From the NCBI GenBank assembly GCA_963576725.1, contig OY755243.1, positions 34,943,846 to 35,007,845 of the forward strand: a stretch of DNA of 64,000 nucleotides, given 5' to 3'. Source of the stretch: Azorinus chamasolen (Eukaryota > Mollusca > Bivalvia > Cardiida > Solecurtidae). Shown piece after piece: positions 10,030-20,460 of this stretch (within the stretch, counting starts at the first letter, position 1; every line of letters starts with the position of its first letter). The translations under genes and the position numbers were made by a program. The notes below the pieces were generated by a model, which ran no database searches, had not been told where the DNA came from, and worked only from the letters and a program-made list of their open reading frames with translations.

Positions 10030-10206
10030 TTAGCTCTTACACTGCCAAGCTTAGTCGTCTGCAAAATATGATGTCTGCTTTCATTTTTGAGTCATTTAAT
10101 CATCTGCATATTTGTTTCAAAACCATAATGGCAGCACCAAACAGTTTAGATCCTGATGAGACATCGAGTTACTCGGCCTTTTATCTGGATCCAGATTTGT
10201 TTTTGC
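10030..10206 (+). mobile_element. Family C MITE
   Basis: gtcgtctgcaaaatatgatg, then caaacagtttagatcctgat and gagacatcgagttactcggc, with atctggatccagatttgttt as the right arm. It is joined directly to a D element. Confidence 0.65.
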
Positions 10207-10343
10207 ATAACTTCTTTATTTCTCCACCAAACCCTATACTGTGACTACTTTTTAGGATCGTCTCGAAGAGACAGTATAGGGTTTGGTTGAGAAATGACGA
10301 TTTTAGTATTTGGGTACGCACCTTTATCTGTAGCTCTGGTTAT
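10207..10343 (+). mobile_element. Family D foldback MITE
   Basis: ctttatttctccaccaaacc, then ctatactgtgac, mirrored by cagtatagggtttggttgag. The right arm is tttagtatttgggtacgcac. Confidence 0.75.
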
Positions 10344-10450
10344 CAGATATTTAAAAGTGGCAATAAAATAGTTAATTATATCTCCAACTGTATTTACTCC
10401 AGTTTCTAGCAATTCAAGATCAAATTGTGTTTCTTCATTAAATCTTGTCC
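10344..10450. other. Unassigned short gap
   Basis: Between D and C elements; nothing recognised. Confidence 0.4.
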
Positions 10451-10644
10451 TTTAGCTCTCGGCACAGTGTTTGTCGTCTGCAACAATTGTCGTCTGCTTC
10501 AAATTTTAAAATGAATTTTCTCTGATTTCTTTCCAAAAATATGGTCAAAGTGTCAACCAGTTTTTGGATCCTGATGAGACGCTGCATTATTCATACTATT
10601 AGCATAAGCAATTACTGTTTCTGTCGCTAGCGTGCAAGGAGTTG
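10451..10644 (+). mobile_element. Family C MITE
   Basis: tttgtcgtctgcaacaattg and tcgtctgcttcaa, then ggatcctgatgagacgctgc. It ends gcgtgcaaggagttga, a worn mirror of the family start. Confidence 0.7.
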
Positions 10645-11143
10645 AGATCTTGCTTAACTATTAAATTTGAAAACGTGTGGCATGCACATAAAACTATTTT
10701 CGTTGAATGAAATGATATATCCATATAAGTACAATATTTACATATTTCAACAAGTTTTATAATGAAAATAAAAGTGCCATTTCCGTGACACACTTCTAGG
10801 TGATAACCAAAATGTTATTCAAAGTGTTTTATATGAGACAAAATTAACGATACACACTTCCTGCCTGTCCCTAAATATTGAAACTCTGATCGGTTTCTTT
10901 GCGTTTCCGATAGGGACAGGTATAAATAATTTGTAAGAGTAGGCAGTTTTATGATATAAGTGTTAATTTGTTTTTCAATTGAATGGATATTCTGTATAGC
11001 AAACGCGCGTTTACTGATAACAGAATAGAAACGTTTATGAACAATTTATTTATATCGTATCATCTTTAAACTCATTTCAATTAACACATCTGTCGACCTA
11101 GTATGTTTATTACCTGGAACATGTACTAGAAACTCGTCCTCTT
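10645..11143. other. Unassigned, with a small inverted repeat
   Basis: cctgtccctaaatattgaaa at about 10864 is mirrored by ttccgatagggacagg ending near 10921, a weak stem. Otherwise nothing is recognised. Confidence 0.4.
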
Positions 11144-11447
11144 TTAACTTTTTGCACGCTAAGTATGTTTTCGTCTGCAACAATTGTCTTCTGCTTTAAT
11201 ATTCTTGATTTTTTTTATCTCATTTCTTTGCAAATATATGGCCAAAGCGTCGCGTCGTTTTGATTCTGGTGAGTGGCCTCATGATGCAGCTTCTCGTCTG
11301 GACCCCAACTGCAAAATCCGTCCAGTACTTCTTCATCTCTACATGTTCGAACCAGTTGGTACTGTATCTATGTATTTCCACAGAAAATGGAAGAAAAATG
11401 AAGCAGACGAGATTTTGCAGACGACGGACGTAAGTCTACGCATTTAA
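11144..11447 (+). mobile_element. Family C MITE, long variant
   Basis: It starts ttaactttttgcacgctaag, then cgtctgcaacaattgtcttc. It ends tgaagcagacgagattttgc, then agacgacggacgtaa, an inverted version of the start. The GATCC core is degraded. Confidence 0.65.
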
Positions 11448-11815
11448 CCATTCAATATCTGGCACCGAACTCTACCCTCAACTCTAAAATGAACAGAGCA
11501 TGAAATGGATGATTAGATAATCCAATTAATTGATCTGAGGTCATGTGTCATAGTGTGTGCGCGCAATAGGGCAAACTATTTTATTCATCCTTCTGGTCCA
11601 GTGTCACTTTATATTAGGCTATATCATCTTAGTCAAGAAACGTAGACCCATATCAGAGCACCTATTGTAAGAGTCATCTGATCGGAGTATATAATAAGAA
11701 GGAATTCTTCCAGAAACACCATTACAGTTGAACATAAGTCCATCCCCTTCAAGTGAAAACGGGTTTATTATCACATATTTCGGCAAGTGCACCCAGAAAA
11801 TGTGGATTTAATGGA
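11448..11815. other. Unassigned, with family A core fragment
   Basis: cgtagacccatatcagagca ... gagtcatctgatcggag at 11641-11688 is a worn family A core. The rest is unrecognised. Confidence 0.4.
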
Positions 11816-12045
11816 TTAAACCATTTACTTCATAGTTACGCCTTTTCAGACCAAAATCAGCCGGCTCCTGTTTGAGCCGTAGGACCAGAGTGTGTTCTGT
11901 TTGCATAATGAAATAATATCAATCTGATTGTACAGTTTCTGTCATAATAAAACTGTCCTTGTTCATAGTGACATTATAAAAGTCAATTAATGTTTATGAT
12001 GTCTTTATTTTGCCATGAATATTCCCATATGGATTAAAGGTTTAA
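11816..12045 (+). mobile_element. Family A1 MITE
   Basis: TTAA at 11816-11819 and 12042-12045. The core hairpin is shortened (aaatcagccggctcctgttt). The long arm has tacagtttctgtcataataa and tgtttatgatgtctttattt. It abuts the next element. Confidence 0.75.
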
Positions 12046-12247
12046 ACCTTTCCTTGCTCTGTGTTTATTCGAAATGTCAGTATCTACTGAATATTCATTG
12101 ACAACATATCTATAATGAAACATGGAAGATAGAACACAGTAGCCACTGTAGATAGTAAAGAAACAGATCTGTCATATTCCATTAGCAAGCAGGGCAAATG
12201 CTGTTTGCAAATGCGTAAAAATGCGTTTATATGAGGGACAGAGTTAA
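12042..12247 (-). mobile_element. Family A2 MITE, collapsed core
   Basis: It starts ttaaacctttccttgctctg and ends atatgagggacagagttaa. Near the centre gcaagcagggcaaatgctgt replaces the palindrome. It shares TTAA 12042-12045 with the A1 copy before it. Confidence 0.75.
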
Positions 12248-12958
12248 TTAGGCGTTAGAGTACGTTTGCGCCAAACACCAGCGCCCTAGGTCTATACTGC
12301 TTGCCTATTCCACTCTATAAGGACGCAAGGCACAAATGGATGGAAGGCAATGACTTGGCAACTATAGGAGGGTAGAATACGAGGGATGGGTTAATCTGCG
12401 ATCAGAGCGGGTAGGTAGGTAAACGACACAGTTTTTATGGCCATGGTGTTTGATCATACAAGGTATATAGGAAGTGGGTGTTTTAACTTTCAATACAAAA
12501 ACAATAAAACGTTACTTTATAATCAAAGTCAATCCATGTGGCAGATAATCCTTTGAAAATCTACTGTAAGATGTTTTAATGAGATGTGTCAAGTGAAACA
12601 TATAATATGCTTTAATCAAGGTCTTAAAGATAAAAATTTAACCGGATGCAAACCATTGATAAACCACATTAAAAGAAGTGTATATATCCAGTGTGTAGAA
12701 ATTATTCGGCGCCCGATCAAGAGTTGCTTTGATATATACAGGTCTTTTTGAAGTTTACAATGTTATATATTCGTGTAAATGTCTGTTTGTTTGATCTTAA
12801 GGCGTACATAAAATCAGTTTCCAAATGTATACATCGGAATCAAGAGGGTTTCAAGTGTGCCCAAACATACAATAGGTTAGGACTGCGGTTTCTGTAATGT
12901 TTAGCGTTGGTGTTTAAATAACATCACATACACTTAACATCACATACACTCATAATTG
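12248..12958. other. Unassigned stretch
   Basis: No gene, MITE or array recognised over about 700 bases. There is a short gtaggtaggtaaac run near 12411. Confidence 0.5.
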
Positions 12959-13145
12959 TTTAACTTTGTGTACTCGGAGCAATTATCGTCTGCATGTTTG
13001 ACGTCTGCTTCAATTCTAACAGTACACTTTTCTTCAATTTCGTTTCAAAACATCAGTGTCAGAGTGTCAAACAGTTTGGATCCAAACTGTTTCTGCAAAG
13101 GTTACCACAAATTCAATAGTAGGGTGCTGACAGTTGTTATTTTAA
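12959..13145 (+). mobile_element. Family C MITE
   Basis: TTAA at 12959 and 13142. It contains tatcgtctgcatgtttgacg, then gtcaaacagtttggatccaa joined straight to actgtttctgcaaaggttac, so the palindrome centre is deleted. Confidence 0.7.
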
Positions 13146-13370
13146 CCCATTTGCTCCCAGTGGATTTGTCACTGCTTATATATTAGATTAGTCCATATTT
13201 TATCTATGGAATGTCTGGTCTAAATTTTCATTTTTGTTTTGTTTTATATTGAATTTCCTATCAGCAAACAGTGTAGACTCTGATCAGACGCCGCATCATG
13301 CGGCGTCTGATCAGATCCTACACTGTTTGCCTACGTCACATATATGGGATCGTGGGAGCAAATGGGTCAA
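13142..13370 (+). mobile_element. Family G TTAA-type MITE
   Basis: Clear 15-bp terminal inverted repeats: ttaacccatttgctcccag at the left, tgggagcaaatgggtcaa at the right. The inner perfect palindrome is cagacgccgcatcatgcggc plus gtctg, framed by gcaaacagtgtagactctga and tcctacactgtttgc at 13263-13333. The arms differ from A but the core style is the same. Confidence 0.8.
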
Positions 13371-13600
13371 TTCAACGTGTTTAGATGTCTGTCCTTACCA
13401 ACGCTGAATAAATTCTTGTCCGCAGCTGTCGTCACTTGCTTCAAGTCTTTTAATACATTAATTTTTCTTTCTATTTCTCTTCAAAAGCATACTCATAAGT
13501 GTCATCCTTTTGATATGCCAGTGTCCCTGTGAGCCGGAGAACTACAAGGTGCAAGGTGTCTCATTAGAACCAAAACTGTCAGCATAGGTTGTTATGGATT
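13371..13600 (+). mobile_element. Probable decayed family C copy
   Basis: cttgtccgcagctgtcgtca, then cttgcttcaag, resemble the family C left arm. The GATCC core is not intact and the boundaries are unclear. Confidence 0.35.
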
Positions 13601-13766
13601 TACTGGCTTCGTGTAGCCAGCAGTCAAGACTACAATCGAATCTCTGTCAACCGGCTATTGGGCGAGTAAACAATGAACTTCTTAAAAAGCAGGTGCCTGT
13701 GTAAGACTGAATTATCTCTCCATCAGGAACTTTTTGTATTTATTGTACACGGTTCCGTCTGTCTCG

Positions 13767-13951
13767 CAACCCTTACAATGCTGAAAGTTCATTTAGACTT
13801 TTCCAAAATGCAAACAGGTCAGGTTTATGGTAAATAATTTGCGATATTTCTAAAGAAAAGTGGAGCATGTCAAACAGTGCAGACCCATCATCAGGGTCTA
13901 CATTGTTTGCAAAGGACATTAGTGGCTCGTTTCCCGTACTTTAAGGGTCAA
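13767..13951 (+). mobile_element. Family B MITE, shortened core
   Basis: caacccttacaatgctgaaa to gtactttaagggtcaa. The core gtcaaacagtgcagacccat then catcagggtctacattgttt has lost its central stem. Same arms as 47696-47911. Confidence 0.75.
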
Positions 13952-14334
13952 ACATAATTTTATACTTAGAAAGGTGTAACTGTATATTTTTTGCCTTTCT
14001 GTAGTCCAAAAAGGTATCTGTTTCATCAAGTTTTCTCAAGATCTTGACTAATTAATTCAGATTGTAATTTTGTTGTAGATCTTTAGAACTTAAATTCTTA
14101 TCTTGTCACACAACGTTTCTCGGAATCTTAATTGTTTTAAGGTTCAGATCTAGCACTGAATTACCGGTAGACTTGGCAAAGTGGAGCTCCTTGTATAAAA
14201 GTGCTCGCAAAATGTGTCTGTATCATTAAATCGGGATTAAAGGATTTGCCTTAATGTTAGAGGCAGCGGCTTGGCTGTTTTAATGATGGGAGAAAAAATA
14301 AAAACTATGCCGGCATCAAAGAGTGAAATAAAAC
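13952..14334. other. Unassigned stretch
   Basis: Nothing recognised. Confidence 0.5.
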
Positions 14335-15930
14335 ATAAAAGGTATCTGATGAAACTTGGTTTGACCCCATTACAATACCGTGACTTTATCGGTAGTCATA
14401 ATTTGTGTATCAGTGAGACTTTTGATCGTCAGTCCGTACGTCCGCCCATCCACTAAACTACTGACAGATGTTCATGAGATTTTGATATTATATTAATTTC
14501 ATCAAGAAGACGTGCAGAGCTAAGCGGTATCAGTCACTATACAAGGTCTGGTTTAAGTTCAGAGGCTTGGGATATCGTGTCCGGTCTATATATCCTAAAC
14601 CCCATGGATACTTTTCATGAATCTTTGACAAAATATTCATCTTGCAAAGACGATGCACAGAACTAATTTTTCAATGGTACCAGTTGATGGTCAAATTCAG
14701 ATCAAAAGTCAGATATTTCAGTCCGCCCGTCCGGCTTTCAAGTCGAATCCATATCTTTTAAATTGAGTTTCGTAAAACTTTGACAAAAATATTCATTTGA
14801 TCAAGACTATGTGCAAAATTCATGTTTCAGCACTGATAGCTGAAGGTCAAGGCCACACTGCCAGCTTAAAGATTAGAGGCCTATATTGTATGCCCGGTTT
14901 ATATCTCCTCAACCACGTGAATGTTTTTTATGAAGCGGACATGTTCTTATCATTAAAATTATGTACAGAAACCATAATTAGATATTGTTAGTTGAAGGTC
15001 AATGTCACAAGGTAATATATTTTCATATGCTTCATCTAAGCGGCTGTCCGCACTCTTTTCGCCTCGGGTCCGTATCTCTCAAACCCGTATCTCTCAAATC
15101 CCTTTGCTGATTTTCATGAAACTTTTGACCAAATATTTTTCTGATCAAGACGACGTGCGGAACGCATATTTGAAGTGTAGAATCCCATGGTCATGTGACC
15201 AAGTTAAATGTCAGAAACTTACAAAATGTGCACGGCCCATATCTCCTAAATCACATCTATGATATTTATGAAACCTTGACAAAATGTTCATATTATCAAG
15301 ACGATGTACAGAAACAATGATGGTCAATGCCACAAGGTCATGTCAAAGGTCAGACAATGTCCTCGGTTGTCCGTCCACAGTTCGTATATGGTCTGTAATT
15401 CTCAAACCTCTTGGCTGATTTTCATGAAACATTGAACAAATGTTCTTCATATCAAAGCAGATTACCTAAGCCACGTTTCAGCAATCCAGATTGACGGTCA
15501 ATGGCACAAGGTTAGGTCATGTTATGTCATGGCCGATCTATACCTCAGTCCTTTGCCCAATTTTCATGAACGTGAGTATCATATTTGTATCGTCAAGACG
15601 ATGTGCAGAAGCCATGCTTCAGCTGAACACATTGAAGTTCAAAGTCACAGTCAGGTCATAGATCGAAACATTTTATATCATGCCTAGTCCATTATCAAAA
15701 TACAATGCAGAAATCATGTTTCAGATGTGCTCGTTAAAGGTCAATATCGTAGGGTCAGGATAAAGGTTAGACCCGCAATGTTATACCCAGATCATATAAC
15801 TAAATCTCCTTCCAGTCTTATGAAACGTTGGTAGTATATTCATCTCAACATCTGCCAACATTCAGAAGTCGCGTTTCAGCTGTGCCTTTGAATGTCAACG
15901 TCATTGTCTGGTCAATGTTTTGATATGTAT
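14335..15930 (+). repeat. Old tandem array, about 150-bp period
   Basis: A recurring block, ttttcatgaaactttgacaa, then a caagacgatgtgcagaa-like string and a cagctgaaggtcaatg-like string, returns near 14480, 14630, 14780, 14930, 15115, 15270, 15420, 15565, 15690 and 15820. The ccgtccgtcc-type link appears in several units (near 14440, 14720, 15370). Units are heavily diverged. I recall similar blocks in bivalve genomes but cannot assign a transposon class. Confidence 0.7.
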
Positions 15931-16324
15931 CTCGTTTTTAGTCCATTTTTATTAGCGAAAGTAGTGACAATATTTTATATTTGCTTTAAGAAGTACATGT
16001 AGATTGCTGGTCTTGTCCCACATTTGAACCGTCTTTTCACGCGACCATAACCTCAGTGGCCATTGTTTCATTCTATTACAATTAGTTATCGCAGGTTACT
16101 CACTGGGTACAAATATCTCCATTGAATACTCTCTCAAAAGTAAGAGTCGTGCTGATCGGGTTCCTCTGCTTTTATCGTTGAAATCTTAGCACCGTATCAG
16201 TAGATTTTAATGCAAATATCTTGGATAAAGCGTATCATATCAGTATGTTACCTATAACATTGTGTCTTAAATTCAATTCTGTTTAGTTATTTCATCTTAG
16301 AGGATGAGAGCAATGTCACTGGAC
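15931..16324. other. Unassigned stretch
   Basis: No gene or recognised repeat. Confidence 0.5.
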
Positions 16325-16568
16325 GCTTTCCCTGTTTAATATAAATGTAAGAAATAATGATATTATGAACATGTATTAGCCACATTTTTATAATGGAATA
16401 TATAAACAGTATGTTTTGGCTCAGACAGAAACTGTAGAATCAGATCTACATTATACCATAAGCAAACAGAGCAAACCCTTATCAGACGGCTCCTATAGGA
16501 ACCGTCTGATCTGGGTCTACTCTGATTGCAAATGCGTGAAAGGGCGTTTATATGAGAGAAAGGGTTAA
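16325..16568 (-). mobile_element. Family A1 MITE
   Basis: It runs from ctttccctgtttaatataaa to gagagaaagggttaa (TTAA 16565-16568). The core is gcaaacagagcaaaccctta, cagacggctcctataggaac, then cgtctgatctgggtctactc. Confidence 0.8.
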
Positions 16569-16604
16569 GTATCAAATCAATTGACCACATTTTAATGAAA
16601 GTCA

Positions 16605-16757
16605 TGTCACAGTGTGTAGGTTTATCATCACTTGTACGGCCTTGCTGTACAAGCGCGCTTTTATGGCGACGTGGTAGTGCATGACTGCGAACCTGGCGAC
16701 CCGGGTTCAATCCCGGGTCTTAACGGGTATGTTTCTTTATAAGAACACCCGGTTACA
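16605..16757 (+). repeat. TRIM left LTR
   Basis: It contains a 9-bp stem at 16631-16653 with one G-T pair, an A-box-like tggcgacgtgg at 16664-16674 and a B-box-like ggttcaatccc at 16704-16714. A tRNA-like T-arm (ccggg/ccggg around ttcaatc) lies at 16701-16717. Confidence 0.85.
16664..16714 (+). promoter_or_regulatory. Internal pol III promoter (A and B box), left LTR
   Basis: The two boxes have tRNA spacing and match type 2 pol III promoter consensus closely (A tggcnnagtgg, B ggttcganncc). An anticodon-loop-like ctgcgaa sits between them. Whether it is transcribed is not known. Confidence 0.6.
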
Positions 16758-16759
16758 TT

Positions 16760-16777
16760 TGGCGCCCAACGGGGGAC
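16760..16777 (+). promoter_or_regulatory. Primer binding site, Lys-tRNA type
   Basis: tggcgcccaacgggggac starts two bases after the left LTR. Its first 11 bases complement a tRNA ending gttgggcgcca, as in lysine tRNA. Confidence 0.75.
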
Positions 16778-16850
16778 TGTGACTGTATGACATCCGAGCT
16801 CGATTCCCTGTCGTTCTCATACCCATAGAAATTCGGGACGAATTTCAACT

Positions 16851-16863
16851 TGCTGGGGGAGTA
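16851..16863 (+). promoter_or_regulatory. Polypurine tract
   Basis: tgctgggggagta directly before the right LTR. The same tract precedes the LTR of copy 1. Confidence 0.7.
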
Positions 16864-17018
16864 TGTCACATTGTGTAGGTTTATCATTACTTGTACAGCC
16901 TTGCTGTACAAGCGCGCTTTTATGGCGATGTGATAGAGTGCATGACTGCGAACCTGGCGACCCGGGTTCGATCCCGGGTCTGAGCGGGTATGTTTCTTTA
17001 TAAGAACACCCGGTTACA
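16864..17018 (+). repeat. TRIM right LTR
   Basis: A perfect 9-bp hairpin cttgtacag/ctgtacaag lies at 16890-16912. The A box is at 16923-16933 and the B box ggttcgatccc at 16965-16975. It differs from the left LTR at several sites and by a 2-base length change near the A box. Confidence 0.85.
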
Positions 17019-17397
17019 TGTACATGTATTATTATATTCAACATGTAGCATTATTATATTGCAGAAGATGCTGTAATTCGGTACTACATTAACTATGTGA
17101 TAATACAATACTGACCCATGGCAACCAACTAATAAATAAAGAAAACGCACGAAAAAGCATGAAAGAGGCCGCCAGAATTTTAACCCGCCTTATTGAACGT
17201 ACTCATAGTTTTACCATGTATACACTATCGTATAAATCAATGTTGAGAACTATCAGTATTTGTAAGATGATGTCTTAATCATCAAATGTCCATTCAATTA
17301 TTTAGTTAGTCAAGCTTGAATTGAATCAGGCCTAGGGGTTAGTCAATTTGTTTTATTGAATTAATGATTCATCTTCAGATAAATCAATCAGTCGGTG
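17019..17397. other. Unassigned stretch
   Basis: AT-rich; nothing recognised. Confidence 0.5.
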
Positions 17398-17640
17398 AGT
17401 AAATAGACAAACCTCATAGAAACGCATTTTCACGCATTTGCAAACAGAGTAGACCCAGATCAGACGGCTCCTGGAGGAGCCGTCTGATCAGGATCTGCTC
17501 CGTTTTCTTATGCATTGGTATGTATATGTTTCTACAGTTTCTGTTATGGTAATGCTATTATTTTTGGTCATAATGCCAACATAAAAAAGTTAATTGTTAT
17601 TCATACAATCATTATTTCTTTCTGAATGGTTTGGGGTTAA
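17398..17640 (+). mobile_element. Family A1 MITE
   Basis: cgcattttcacgcatttgca, gagtagacccagatcagacg, then gctcctggaggagccgtctg. Ends tggtttggggttaa. Confidence 0.8.
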
Positions 17641-17741
17641 ATAAACAGATATCATACAGCGTGAGTCTTTCTTGAATGAACTGATCTAGAATACAAAATG
17701 CTGTTGCTTTCCAGCTGATTCTTACCACATGTACTTATGTA

Positions 17742-17923
17742 CAATAGAGCCTGTCTTAAGCGGCCATCAAAACAAGGTAGGTTGTAGCTTAATGCAGGTC
17801 AAACGTAATACAGAAAGCTCCTATAGCTTTTGGTGTCACTTTTACCCTGCATTAAAAAACTACCTGCTTTTACGACCCCCCTGTGTTCAATCAATGAATG
17901 GTCACATAGGACAGGCTCTACTG
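17742..17923 (+). mobile_element. Family E pogo-like MITE
   Basis: Ends caatagagcctgtcttaagc and ataggacaggctctactg, flanked by TA. Interior gcttaatgcagg against ccctgcattaa. Confidence 0.7.
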
Positions 17924-17929
17924 TATGGA

Positions 17930-18390
17930 GGGAGTTACCCCCAAGGAGTGCTTATACTTCCAGCACTAAATATGGCAAATCTCTACAAGGTGGAAACGTA
18001 TAGCCTTTCTCTTATCCGTCCGTCCGTACTTACGTCCCGCAAAGTGTGTCCAACTCCTCATGCACCATTGGGGCGTTAGGGAATTTAGGGTTCATTGGGG
18101 CGTTAGGGAATTTAGGGTTCTTCAAACTTTCACATGTGAATAACGTTGTTGTGAAGATGCTCATACAGAAGAGAATACTTGTTCCGACCATTTTTACAGA
18201 GCTTTCTTCACTATATAAGATGTAGTGAAAATATAGTGTGTGTACAACTCTTCATAGACAGTTGGCGGGGATTTATTTCAAACTTTCACAGAAGAACAAC
18301 CTTGATGTGCAGATTGACGTATAGGAGGGAATGTTTTGCTTCGACAGAGTTACGGGACTTTGAAATCAACCTCACTATACATGTATAAGA
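17930..18390 (+). repeat. CCGTCC-type interspersed repeat with 27-bp duplication
   Basis: gggagttacccccaaggagt, then tatccgtccgtccgtactta, gtgtccaactcctcatgcac and two aactttcaca blocks. A unit attggggcgttagggaattt plus agggttc occurs twice at 18067-18120. Related to 7690-7865 (reverse) and 24655-24800. Confidence 0.55.
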
Positions 18391-18433
18391 TTTACTGAAA
18401 AACTCTTGTGTCCGACTTCTCATGTTCTATTAA

Positions 18434-18555
18434 GTGTATGTGTGTGTGGGGAGAGACAGAGAGAGAGACAAACAGAGAGAGACACATAGAAAGAGGGGGA
18501 GAGAGAAAGAGACCAAGAGGGGCAGACAGGCAGAGAGAAGGAGACAGACATACAC

Positions 18556-18597
<42 letters not shown>

Positions 18598-18600
18598 GGT
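18434..18600. repeat. Purine simple repeat, (GA)n and G run
   Basis: gagagagaga-type sequence with minor interruptions, closing with a run of about 13 G. Frames across it are meaningless low-complexity peptides. Confidence 0.95.
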
Positions 18601-18604
18601 AAAG

Positions 18605-19450
18605 GATGGACATAATTCGTTTATTCGTTGATCAGTTTAAGTGTAAATGCGATATATAATTTAGCTAATTCATCGTTAATCTTTCATCTTATGGAAGACA
18701 TTAAAGGTTTAATTTGGTTACCCGTGTGTCTACCAGATGCACTCCCAAACACCTCACCTGTCAAGCTTGTTTAATTTTAGCCAATATTTACGTCACACTT
18801 GCACCTCCAGGCAAAACTTCTTGCCGAGCGTGCAAATCCAAAAACCAATCGTTAATCCTCGTCTAAATTCAGCTTAGCCGATCAAATATTGATGTAGCAC
18901 AGCCCTCGTGGCCAAGGAGTTTCGAATGATCCAAAAACTACACAGAATTTGCAAACACCTGCAGGAATACGGCAAATCTGCCCCTTCCCCTCTGGTTATC
19001 GAACAGACATGCACAAAAACTGCAAAACATGATGCAGTCTGGATAATGTGAAATGCACAGCTTGGAAGATTGGCTTGCATCGGGGAAAAATTAACAAGTC
19101 TCTGATTGATGTTTGATAATACTGTGGGAAGAGGAGCAGGGGTGCTTGTCTATTGTTATGGTAAATGGGCATTGACAAATAGACCGAATTGATATAACAC
19201 CGGTGCATTTATTTGTATGAAAACATTAACTGGATAAATAGAATATTGAACAACCTTTAGAATTAAACATAAGCCAGACGGTACGCTGTTGTTTTTAAAG
19301 CCCGTCAGCTTGGGACTTAATTAGAAAATAATGCAGACTTAGTAAGGATCATGTTATATTTTAATACCGCACATTAAGAGAGAAGCTAAGAGTCAGTTAA
19401 TAGTATGCTAGTTGTATTGCTTATATAATCAATATGTAGATGTAATCATT
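18605..19450. other. Unassigned stretch
   Basis: Over 800 bases without a recognised gene, MITE or array. Open frames at 18874-19208 are short and show no domain. Confidence 0.5.
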
Positions 19451-19452
19451 GC

Positions 19453-19650
19453 CCTGTAGTGCGGCCACGAAAAAGAGACCTAATTATGGATCACAAAGGC
19501 TGGTGGTAGCTTAATGCAGGAGGAATATTATGCAGAAAGCTCCAAAAGTTGATCATTTGCATTACTTTCGTCCTGTATTAAGCAGCCACGTGCTTTTAAC
19601 GATACCCATGTTTATTTATTAAGTGGTCGATATAGAGGGGGTCTAACAGT
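19453..19650 (+). mobile_element. Family E MITE, decayed
   Basis: gtagcttaatgcaggaggaa, then cctgtattaagcagccacgt. Right end tagagggggtctaacagta. Confidence 0.65.
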
Positions 19651-20011
19651 ATTAGTGAATCTACACAATTATGTAATGATCTAACAATGAAATTAAATAT
19701 TAAGCACGCCAATTAGGACCATTTCAGCTGAAAAGTTGCAGAGACATAACTGCAAAGGATTGTGGTTTAAACATATAATTAGAACCTCTTCAAAAGTGTT
19801 CACGTGGTACATAGATATAGGGGTATGTACTGACATTGGGTTGCAGACTGCATTCAGGGGCTTTCTGCATCACCTTGGGCCTGTATTACCATACCATCTG
19901 TCTTAACCATTTACCTGATAAATATTCATGTACCAATAATGAGTATGGATATCAAATAGCTGACTTGTTAATTGTGTTATATGAACAGAAGACAAAGATG
20001 TTCAGATAAGA
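19651..20011. other. Unassigned, with possible A1 arm
   Basis: ttaaccatttacctgataaa, then tattcatgtaccaata, at about 19910-19945 resembles the A1 long-arm start. No core follows. Confidence 0.35.
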
Positions 20012-20172
20012 CGCGTGAATTTAAATATTTCCAAGAATACTACCTTATTTCTCCACCAAAGCCTATTCTGTGACTTCGTGACGAGTCTAAAGAGTGGTCA
20101 CGGTATAGGGTTTGGTGGGAAATGACGAGATCAGTATACTTATGGGTTCGCACCTTCATGTGTAGCTCTAGA
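20012..20172 (+). mobile_element. Family D foldback MITE
   Basis: cttatttctccaccaaagcc mirrored by ggtatagggtttggtgggaa. Right arm gggttcgcaccttcatgtgt. Confidence 0.75.
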
Positions 20173-20194
20173 AGACAATTTTACATTGACAGGA

Positions 20195-20278
20195 ATTGTA
20201 GACCGACTTATATTGATCCATCAGAAAACAGAACAGGCCTTCATCAGGGCTTTCTTTGTTTGCAAAGCTGTTAAAGGC
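20195..20278 (+). mobile_element. Family A-like core fragment
   Basis: aaaacagaacaggccttcat then cagggctttctttgtttgca. Ends are not definable. Confidence 0.35.
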
Positions 20279-20286
20279 GTCGTGTA

Positions 20287-20460
20287 ATAATAATAATAAT
20301 AATAATAAAGACTTTATTTAACGAGAGAACTCATTTGATAAAATCAATCTTCCATGAGGCCCTCAACAGTAACATATATACAAGCACATTAAAACAATCT
20401 AGTAAAAGCTACATACATCTTAAAGATACATATGGTTACTGGTAGAATTAAAGTTTTACT
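20287..20460 (-). mobile_element. Retroelement 3' end with (TTA)n tail
   Basis: On the minus strand the sequence runs gttgagggcctcatggaaga to ctcgttaaataaagtcttta, then a (TTA)n tail of about 8 units at 20287-20308. A simple-repeat tail after a conserved end is typical of a LINE or its SINE. The body is not present, so the family cannot be named. Confidence 0.5.

Larger units (their letters stand above)
16605..17018 (+). mobile_element. TRIM-type retrotransposon with tRNA-like LTRs
   Basis: This is a complete miniature LTR element of 414 bp. The left LTR is 16605-16757 (153 bp), the internal region about 106 bp, and the right LTR 16864-17018 (155 bp). LTRs begin tgtcaca and end ggttaca (TG...CA). 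A Lys-tRNA-type primer binding site follows the left LTR and a purine tract precedes the right one. There is no coding capacity, so it must rely on proteins from another element (known for TRIMs). The flanks (agtca, tgtac) show no clear target duplication, so it may be rearranged or old. It lies 36 bp after a family A MITE. Confidence 0.85.

Noticed and set aside
16664..16720. Genuine tRNA gene
   Set aside because: There is an A box, a B box and a T-arm, but no acceptor stem. It is inside an LTR and occurs in each copy of the element.
18392..18631. Arg/Glu-rich or Ser/Leu-rich small proteins
   Set aside because: Translation of a (GA)n and G-run simple repeat.
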